Shown: positions 56,167-64,000 of the stretch, one piece after another | How the letters are laid out: each line of letters begins with the position of its first letter | Numbering within the stretch: the first letter of the stretch is position 1 | Assembly (NCBI GenBank): GCA_018340375.1 | Contig: JAFFJZ010000004.1 | Location: 31,346,001-31,410,000 of the forward strand | Length of the DNA: 64,000 nt | Direction: 5' to 3' | From: Gonatopus flavifemur | Taxonomy: Eukaryota > Arthropoda > Insecta > Hymenoptera > Dryinidae | The notes under the pieces: model-generated | The model's input: only the letters and a program-made list of their open reading frames with translations | Told to the model about the DNA's origin: nothing | Database searches by the model: none | Made by a program: the position numbers and the translations under genes

Positions 56167-57063
56167 TGAATATTGCGATCAAAACCAAATTCTGCATACA
56201 TTCGCATTATTGTGAATGAAATAATGTAAAAATTTCAATTCTGAGACGGGTTCCCCATTTTTTAAGAATTGCATTCATTTTATGACTTGATAAAAAAAAT
56301 TAAATTTCAAAATTTCCCGCCAGATCGGAAAATAATCGATGTACCGATGTTGATCGATGTTTTTCAAAAAACATCGATTAATTAACTATCGAGACTGCTA
56401 ACAATCGATTTTTCAACATCGATGATTTTATTCAACATCGCCCATCCCTACTAAGCCTCCATATTCGCCAGATATGGCTCCATCTGACTTTTTTCCATTT
56501 TCAAAAATAAAGAGAACATTAAAAGGCCGTCGTTCCACAAGCATAGGTGACATTAAAAGCGAATCGCTGAAAGAGCTAAAAGCTATTACAAAGATCGAGT
56601 TTCAAAAGTGTTTCGAGGATTGGAAGAAGCGTTGGCACAAGTGTATTATATTCAAGGGGAATTATTTTGGAGGGGACAAAATAGATATTGATGAATAAAT
56701 AAATATTTTTTTCATAAAACGAAAATTCTCGTTATTTTTTGAACACACCTCGTACGTTACCTTCGTACCTTCGTACGTTTGATCGACGAAATTTTGTACC
56801 GACTTTCTCTTTCGATACTTTGATTTTAACTTGGAGAATTTAACATTATGTACACTAATTGACTATCGCTTGGCGTTGTAACCGTACGAATATTTTATCA
56901 TATTCGTACCGTTACATTTGTGACATTTATCCCTGCTCACGAGGCGTTGGGGAAAAATGATCACAGCTGTTGTTCCAACGTGCAGGTGTAGCAAAAGTTG
57001 GAATAACAAACAAAGCGACGTAAACGTATAGTTCGGGTCCCCGGGGCTCAAGTAGTTGAAAAC

Positions 57064-57308
57064 CCAGATAAAAAAGCATGCTCTGAATGTTTTGTAACAT
57101 AACGTGCCGTGAACATACTATCATGAACTCCGCTCAGCTTGCAATGATGCATAGGATGTAAACATTATGTTTCAATTATGGTGCCATCACCTCGTTTTGC
57201 TACCAATAACAATGCTTCATGCGGAAACACCTTGGCACCATGATGCGCCATTTCTTGGCGTGCATGTCACCATTATGATGGCATTATGGAGACATTTTCC
57301 TATCTGGG
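57064..57308. mobile_element. Putative miniature element with CCCAGATA termini
   Basis: CCCAGATAAAAAAGCATG on the left and TTTTCCTATCTGGG on the right. Only the outermost 8 bp match well. Same terminus type as 54048 and 55600. Confidence 0.4.
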
Positions 57309-58158
57309 AAGTTACATGAATAATTCAAACCAAAGAAATATTATATCATGCTCAGTGTCTTTCAAGTCTTCAATATTTTCATTGAATTGGATGAAAATAA
57401 TTGATTCCTTCCAAGAATTTTTCATGCTCTCAACATAACTGTGAGTTGAGGAGAAACCACTCTAGAGGCCGGAAAAGAAAGGAGATTCCGGGAATTTTTT
57501 CCAAAACAAACCGAACATATCAAAATTTGGTGAGGAGTTCTATATCATATGAATATTGGAGTGTGTTGTTAAAGTTTTTCGAAGCTGTAAACAACAAGAT
57601 GGCGGCTCCTCAGTGTTTTTCCCTGGACATTTTTTTCCGTGGCCGGACAAATAATTCCTGCAAATTCGAAGATACCGACATAAGCCAAGAAGATTTATAT
57701 TTAATATGATATCAGCTGCAGCAATACGTAGGATACTTTTTCTTCATGATACATAGTTCAATATTTATTATGATTTTTGAGCGAATTCCGTTTTTTTGAA
57801 GTTTCTTGAAAAACATTATTTGTCCAGCATTTTTTCCGTCTGCTAGAAAAGCTCAAATTTCTATGCCTGTTTAGAGGGAGAAAAGGGCCCGATTGCAGGC
57901 CGATCATTCCTCCCCTTATTTTCTCCTCCAGAGAAACAATGACCGGGGGAAAGGTGAAGACAATAGGAAATGTTTAAGAATGAATTTATAAAAAGAAAGT
58001 ATGAACAGTTAACGAATTCCCAATTTTGCTCTGTTATATTCTCAATATTTAAATAACTGGGCCTCTGAAGCTTGAACTGTACGGAGGAGGATCAAGTATC
58101 AAAATATGGTGATATCCGACCGGATTTACATGCGACCATGGCAGATCATGAAACACTA
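57309..58158. other. No gene recognised
   Basis: A short plus frame at 57401-57709 has no family I know. Confidence 0.4.
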
Positions 58159-58841
58159 ATCCTTGTTGGAAAAGTTGGATGGAAATGGATAGGATTTAAT
58201 ATGCATCCATTCGAATCCTATTTCTGTTCCGGTTTTTCCTGATCCAATGTCATCCGCAGGACGCACAGGATTCTAATCAATTTTAATCCGCAAAGTGGAT
58301 AGCAGATTATTGGGCCCCATTGAAATTGTATCCAAATGTATCCATATAATATCCGGGGCCTGAATATAAATCGCATCCGGTTTTATCCGGTGCTTTACGA
58401 TACCACCCTAATAAGCTTTATCCGTTGCTATCCCGTCATGCCTAATGTTGCTGGAATGCAATTTATCCATTCCAATCCGGTTCTTTCCAGAATGTGTATC
58501 ATCCATTTTTATCCATTTCCATCCGATTACTTCGGAGAAATCGTATCCATTTCCATCCGATTACTTCGGAGAAATCGTATCCATTTCTATCCATTGACAT
58601 CTCTGATAGTCCTCCTTTACTTTTATCCATTTCTATCCACGCCTGTCATTTTATAATGTATCCGTTCCTATCCGAACTCGATGTTTCCAGCTCTATCCGT
58701 TTTCATACATTGCACCTTCACGATAGCCGCGGTTTTCTCTATCCAATTCCGTCCATTTCAATTGTTTCATAATAGATTCGTTCCTTATACGTGCCCTAAC
58801 GTGCTTCAACTTGTACCAAACCAATCACATCCCGACTGTCC

Positions 58842-58999
58842 ATTCCCAGTCATGGATTCCCAAATTCGCATGGGTCTCGCATGGGAATCACGTGGGTCGA
58901 CCCACTCGCTTCGCATGTGAAGACCTATGCGAAGACCCATGCGACCCACTTGATTCCCATGCGAGACCCTTGCGAATTTGGGAATCCATGACTGGGAAT
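58842..58999. repeat. 158-bp near-perfect palindrome
   Basis: ATTCCCAGTCATGGATTCCC, CGCATGGGTCTCGCATGGG are mirrored to CCATGACTGGGAAT at 58999. The centre is near TTCGCATGTGAAGACCTATGCGAA. Confidence 0.88.
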
Positions 59000-59040
59000 T
59001 TTCAGTAGGGATGACTTTTATAATTGGAAGCATCGAATCA

Positions 59041-59150
59041 CAAATATTTGGAGCAAGTTGAAGCAACTAGGAACGTGCTTAACAAATCCAGCTCATAGCT
59101 GAATTTGTTCCACGTGTTCCATGTTGTCTCAACCTGCTCCAAATATTTTT
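59041..59150. repeat. 110-bp imperfect palindrome
   Basis: AAATATTTGGAGCAAGTTGA on the left and CAACCTGCTCCAAATATTT on the right, around a centre CAGCTCATAGCTG. Confidence 0.75.
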
Positions 59151-59829
59151 TATTCGCTGATTTCAGTTATACGAATGATTAGTTTGGCACAAGGTGGAAC
59201 AACTTAGAGCATATTAGAACAAACGGACCTCATATATCTTGCGTCATCCGGAATAGATATTTTCAGGGTAACATCTCAATGTCCCAAAGGTTTAATGTCT
59301 TGAAATTTTGTATCTCGAGATTTCTAAATTTGATATGTCGAAATTTTGAATTTGAATTTTGGCACATAAAATGTTTTGGTATAAAATTTCGGGATAAGTC
59401 ACTTCGGAATGACGAGATATCAGTTTTTATCTAATCGGTCTAAATGAAGCTTGCCTCTTCCTCCAGGATGAACAAAAATGAAACATTAAAAAATGGATTC
59501 GGAACTATAATTCCGCGACAGCATACACAGAGAAAAGAGATCTTGAAAAAATAGTAAAGTTCGCTCACATACGTAGCAAGGCCGCCCCCGATATGTGATA
59601 TGGGAAACTTTATTACGTCGTATACTGATTTGTAGCGCATAAAAATTCAAATTCAGTGATGAAAATTACAGAAATTCAAAATTCTCATAGTGATTCATAA
59701 GGATACTACGTGACGTTACGTTCTTCAATATTTCACATCGCATGATCAATGAATTACATAGTTCAATCTACTGAAAACATATTAAAGATACTTTTTACTA
59801 CATAAAATAGTGAACTATACTATTTTCCA

Positions 59830-60690
59830 AGGAGGCACTTTTCTACATGTAATTTTGGATTCAGACGGATTCAAATTTGACACATTTCTTCGATGGAAAC
59901 GGATACAGGTCATTGGTCGGATACATTCGAATCAAGTCTCTATCCGAAAGTCTGGATCAGATTGGATCAAGCGCACTGACATTATATCAAGAAAAATTCT
60001 CATTCATCCTGATTGAAAGTTCATACGTTCAACGGATGAAATTGGACAATGATCTAAGTTCGGATTCAATCGGATAGGATTCTCATCTCTCCTCACGGAT
60101 GAAAATGGATTCAGAACTATAATTTCGCGACAGCATAATGGTGGATTCAGACGGATTCAAATTTCACACGTTTCTTCGATGGAAACGGATACAGGCCATT
60201 GATCGGATACATTCAAATCCAGTCTCTATCCAAAAGTCTGGATCAAATTGGATTGAGCGCACTGACATGATGTCAAGAAGAATCCTCATTCATTCTGATT
60301 GAAAGTTCATACGTCCAACGGATGAAATTGGACAAGGCTCTGAATTCGGATTCAATCTGATAGGATTCTCATCTCTCCTTACGGATGAAAATGGATTCAG
60401 AACTATAATTCCGCGACAGCATCATTGTGGATTCAGATGGATTCAAATTTTACACGTTTCTTCGATGGAAACGGATACAGGTCATTGATCGGATACATTC
60501 GAATCCAGTCTCTATCCGAAAGTCTGGATCAAATTGGATTGAGCGCACTGACATGATGTCAAGAAAAATCCTCATTCATTCTGATTGAAAGTTCATATGT
60601 CCAACGGATGAAATTGGACAAGGCTCTGAATTCGGATGAAAATGGATTCAAAAACAAATTCACATCTCAAAAATGTGATGTGATTCGTTC
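59830..60690. repeat. 286-bp tandem repeat, about three copies
   Basis: GGATTCAGA(C/T)GGATTCAAATT recurs at 59857, 60143 and 60429, exactly 286 bp apart each time. The third copy is truncated. A fragment of the unit (GAACTATAATTCCGCGACAGC) also occurs at 59501. Confidence 0.88.
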
Positions 60691-61022
60691 GTATAGGAAG
60701 TCCATCCGTTCTCTGGACACGAACGAATAGATATTGTAGTTCAGATCATTATGGATGATCATTCTATTTTCTTGATGAAGAAAAACGGATCGACAACGCT
60801 TCTGGATTGGAAAAGGATGCAAACGGATTGGAAGCTTCCAAAAATCCCCCAGTTCCGCATTAAAACTGATAGAAGTTCTCTTTGCATGGACAGAACTGGA
60901 TACTTATGGATCACTTGTCTCACTACCGGACAAAACCGGATTGATATGTACAGAAAATGTTGGAATTCGGATCGAAGTCCTATCCAAATCCATCCATTTC
61001 AATCATTTTTTCCAACAGGGAT

Positions 61023-61376
61023 CTTTCAAATCAACTTATTCATACCAACTTTCATGTAATTACTTTGGCGATTAATTGATTCCCAGATTCAATGAACGAT
61101 ACACCAATTTAAACATCAAACACGGCGTGAATCGAAAAACTTCCCGTAAATTGTTTCGTGGGGCACATGAGGTATCATCACTGGTTGAGCGCTAGAACCG
61201 CTCCTGGGTATTCATTGAATCGTGCCGCTAATTGGTCAATTTCAATCACTTATAACTCGGAATCTAGACTTCGGATCGAAAAATTGATAAGGGAAAAGAA
61301 GTTTTGTTCTGACCTCAAGAAAACGCTCTTAAAATATAATTTGTCTGACTTTAGTCACCCTGTATATGTTCGTATG

Positions 61377-61378
<2 letters not shown>
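61023..61378. other. No gene seen
   Basis: Contains CACCCTGTATATGTTCGT just before the TA repeat, which resembles a lone Tc1/mariner-type end. Confidence 0.35.

Positions 61379-61414
<36 letters not shown>
61379..61414. repeat. (TA)n microsatellite
   Basis: About 18 uninterrupted TA units. Confidence 0.97.
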
Positions 61415-61415
<1 letters not shown>

Positions 61416-61830
61416 GTACATTTTAAGAGGTTAAAATATAATACCTATTGTATTTCAGAGTTTATCCTGAGTCATTTCATTGCCTGGTGCGACGTTCCAG
61501 CAACCGTCGACATACCAGTAAACGTACCACCCATCACATTGTTTCGGGGTGCGAACGGTCGGTGATTCCCGGTTATGTTCAATAGAGTATTATGGAGGGA
61601 ATATTTGATCCTCGAATCTTGATTGAAGAAAATTTCGCACAATACTCTTCTGAATTGAAATATAGGTGGATCAGAATTCAAGGGTATTTTCAAATTGAGT
61701 TTCTCATGATATTGCTTTGAATTCTGATTGAACTCATGTTCAAACAATATGGAGAAGAAAAGAAAATTTCATCCAAAATATACATTTATTCTGAATATAC
61801 GGTGTATGTTACATCCACAACCTTCAATAA

Positions 61831-62057
61831 CCCAAGTAGCACAACAGGTTAGAAATGCTAAGAAGGTTCTTTGAAGTTCTGAGTATACTTTATGAACATT
61901 CATAGAATCTTCGAATGGGACTGTTGCGGATAAGTATATTCTATGCATATTCTTAGAATGTACTTTTCGAATTTATCCAAAACAGTCTCACTGGCACATT
62001 CTATGCATGATCTCAGAATTAACGCAGAATGTTTGAAATTTTCTTGTGTTACTTGGG
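61831..62057. mobile_element. Miniature element with CCCAAGTAGCACAA termini
   Basis: CCCAAGTAGCACAA at the left and TTGTGTTACTTGGG at the right. ATTCTATGCAT words recur inside. 227 bp, no frame. Confidence 0.65.
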
Positions 62058-64000
62058 AAGTGAAGTGATGTGGAATACCGTGGAACACAACTTTTTCTTC
62101 GGGAAACTGAACGAACTTCGAAATTGGGAGGCATGAAAATTGCATTTTATCATCTTTCTCCCATTAATTGCCTCTCAATAGATCGATATTCCACCAATTC
62201 TCAGTAAATTTTATATACTTTCATCAGTGGATTGCATTTTTGAGAAGTTCAAACGGTCGACTTGCTGTGACAAAGCATCTCTTTGGAAACTCTATTGAAC
62301 AGGTCGAGGAGATTCGGGAAGAAATCGAGACAGAAACCGTCACAAAACGGGAAGAAATGCGTGTTCCTTTCCGTTTCGTGGTGGTTTTCGTCCCGCTTCT
62401 TTCCTGATCTTTCCGAAATTTTCAGTAGGGCAGTGTCGTTATTTCATCGAGTCTCCATCACAGAAATGACACCTCAATGCAATGTACTTCTGAACTGGCA
62501 AAGGGGAGCGGAGAGAAGGGATCAAACCTCCTTATATCCGAGTTTCGAGATCTGGGAAAATACCTATTGACTCACTCAGACAATAAATATCTTGAAGCTC
62601 GAACTTCATTCCCGGGGTGTTTCCCAGCCGTTTGACATTTAGCCACACTGTGCGCCTCCTTTGGACTGAGAATACGCTCTCTTCTTGGAGGAATATGTTC
62701 AATTCCCTACCTCAGATAATGCATGATTAATTTCGAAGAATACTCACCAGTGAAAGCGTTGCAAAACGGTCTTTTGATTTGAATATGACTTCTCGAAAGT
62801 GCATGTATAATGTTCCGTTCGATCTGGAATATAAATCATCAGCATTAATCCTGCTTGTTCACGAATGGTTCTGGAGCAACCTGATGTTTCGTATTATTTC
62901 CAACCATCAGAAAAGGTAGGAATCTAGTAGACAATGGAAAACTAGGACCTAATGATTCCTGACAGTTGTGATTTTATGTTCATATTTTCAGAATCATGGG
63001 AATCCCTGTTCAGCCATCTCCATAAAGTAGAGAACCGTTTGTCATATTTTCTATTCGGAAACATTGATATGATCGAATATGGAAAGGGAATATCTGAACC
63101 ATAACTATTCATATTCATTTATTTTTCTCCTCATTCACCCAGTTCCAGATTGAGTAATACAGATGAAGAATGGAAATTGAAACTTGGGAATGGATGCGCA
63201 ACCTCTGAATTGCATTGCATTGCATCGAGATTTTGGAGCTTTCCCCAAGGCCAGGAGGAAATTTTTTTTTTGGGGGGGGGGGGAAACAATCGACTGGGAA
63301 AAAGTGTGTTTTAAACCATCCTCGTATTGTGTGTTGTGAAGTGTGCAATGTTCAATGAGTGTATGAGGAAAAAAGGTGGGTGCTCAAAAAGGTGCGATTT
63401 CTGACCATCGGATGTGTTCAAGATTAAATGTATTTCAATTATGTTTCAAACGTATTATGCCTATGCGAATGGATGTGCATGTTGTTGAATGATACATGCG
63501 TTAATCCGGCTTCACATCCGGGTTCAATGTAAGTCCGATTACCTGACATCAGGCGGTTGGTTGGTGACATTGCCTTTTGCGAATTGTCGAATTCAATTTT
63601 AGTCTCCGCGCAGCACTCAACTCGAGCAGATAGTGTTCTTCGTATCTCGCCGTTATAAGTTTTGTGCCCACTGCTTGTTGGTCTCCTCTGAGATGTGTAA
63701 ATTTTCTCTATCTGAGTAATTCTTTGGTTAGTTCCAACACGTCTTACCTGTAAACTCCATCTGAGTTGTGCGTGTTGGTTTAGTTTATCTTCGCAAACGA
63801 GAGAATACGTGCTTTTTCTCAAATCTCAATTCTGCTACATGCCAAGTTTGTGCTCCGCGAAGTGCTCCTCGTGTTCTCGCGTGAGAGAATTCTCAAATTA
63901 GTTCAAGATTGTGCATGAAGATTACTGCATTTCAGTTCCCCAATCGATTATGTGTCACGATTCGCCGCATCGTGCAATTGGAAAATGTTTCGCTCAACCT
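62058..64000. other. No gene recognised
   Basis: Short frames only. A run of T followed by a run of G lies at 63262-63283. I see no conserved motif in either strand. Confidence 0.5.

Larger units (their letters stand above)
55161..56450. mobile_element. hAT-type non-autonomous element inside mariner
   Basis: Ends CAGGGATGGGCGATGTT (55161) and AACATCGCCCATCCCTA (56450). The 8-bp flanks CTCAGCCT (55153-55160) and CTAAGCCT (56451-56458) differ at one base. Sub-terminal ATCGATG words recur on both sides. No transposase frame. Its own interior is occupied by a further insertion. Confidence 0.87.
54733..56698 (+). pseudogene. mariner transposase, internally deleted, frameshifted and split by an insertion
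   Basis: ATG 54733 opens a good mariner N-terminus: IKCSEVCKMLTKAYGEF, ARIYEWYKRFQDDRENV, DDERPGRSSTSTTDENV, NDRRITIREVADDVGIS. Then a deletion removes the region of the first catalytic Asp. The next part, in another frame, is NNSWLLHHDNAPAHTSLL (second Asp). After the hAT insertion it resumes as YSPDMAPSDFFPFSKIKR (third Asp) and ends at 56698 after CFEDWKKRWHKCI. The first Asp is missing, so this copy cannot be active. Confidence 0.88.
54526..56752 (+). mobile_element. mariner element with both ends, interrupted by a hAT-type insertion
   Basis: Ends CGGGGTGTGTTCAAAAAGTA (54526) and its inverted partner at 56752 differ at two positions over 31 bp, with TA at 54524-54525 and 56753-54. Without the 1,290-bp insertion and its duplicated 8 bases, about 929 bp remain, shorter than a full mariner (~1.3 kb), because an internal part of the gene is deleted. 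Confidence 0.9.
58159..61022. mobile_element. GGAT/ATCC-rich foldback-type element, 2.9 kb
   Basis: Ends ATCCTTGTTGGAAAAG (58159) and TTTTTTCCAACAGGGAT (61022) are inverted partners, continuing with GGAAATGGATAGGATTT-like against GAAATGGATGGATTTGG-like sequence. The left third is full of ATCC(A/G)TTTC.ATCC words and the right part of GGAT words, which gives overall inverted symmetry. No transposase. The interior holds two palindromes and a 286-bp tandem array. Family unknown. Confidence 0.6.

Noticed and set aside
61158..61565. 135-codon frame spanning the TA microsatellite
   Set aside because: Contains a Tyr/Ile run from (TA)n and no recognisable domain.
63262..63283. T run followed by G run
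   Set aside because: Simple homopolymers, possibly a sequencing or assembly effect; no further structure.

Overview
The window looks like repeat-rich, AT-rich DNA from an animal nuclear genome, most likely an insect. The evidence is the mix of mobile elements: BEL/Pao, Ty1/copia and Ty3/gypsy retrotransposons, two non-LTR retrotransposons, mariner, a DD41D Tc1/mariner relative, piggyBac, hAT miniature elements, a pogo-like gene, a Mutator-like transposase, Transib/RAG1-like elements and a chuvirus-like glycoprotein relic. There are no operons, ribosome binding sites or CRISPR arrays. I cannot name the species. I see no convincing conserved host gene.

Layout. 1-2.4 kb: end of a copia element with its LTR, then a BEL LTR region. 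2.4-7.3 kb: a BEL integrase relic, a 5'-truncated mariner, and two Transib (RAG1-like) pieces joined end to end at 5696/5697. 9.0-13.2 kb: a reverse-strand non-LTR retrotransposon interrupted by a second, 5'-truncated one and by a hAT miniature element with an exact 8-bp duplication. 13.3-14.2 kb: two foldback elements. 17.8-22.0 kb: a complete 4,171-bp Transib element. 22.1-24.3 kb: a broken chuvirus-like glycoprotein gene. 24.3-29.7 kb: a DNA transposon with ~680-bp inverted repeats. 30.3-31.4 kb: a cysteine-rich protein gene of unknown role. 32.6-35.8 kb: piggyBac. 35.9-37.6 kb: a candidate gene of small spliced exons. 37.9-40.4 kb: gypsy pol. 40.9-42.7 kb: an intact 570-codon Mutator-like transposase. 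45.0-47.0 kb: a DD41D element. 47-52 kb: small palindromic elements, a deletion derivative of the piggyBac and a pogo-like DNA-binding domain. 54.5-56.8 kb: a mariner carrying nested insertions. 58.2-61.0 kb: a GGAT-rich element with a 286-bp tandem array.

The main discovery is the Transib/RAG1-like family. The copy at 17813-21983 has inverted termini beginning with CACAGTG, identical to the V(D)J recombination signal heptamer, and is flanked by the 5-bp duplication CGTCG. Both ends repeat a heptamer / 23-nt spacer / ACAAAA layout. A 121-bp tandem array inside the 3' end keeps the same phase as the terminal GGACAAAA box, and a second, diverged element (5697-7255) shows the same arrangement. 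At 5690-5703 a 3' Transib end is joined heptamer to heptamer to a 5' Transib end, which resembles a signal joint. None of the transposase genes except the Mutator-like one has an undamaged reading frame.
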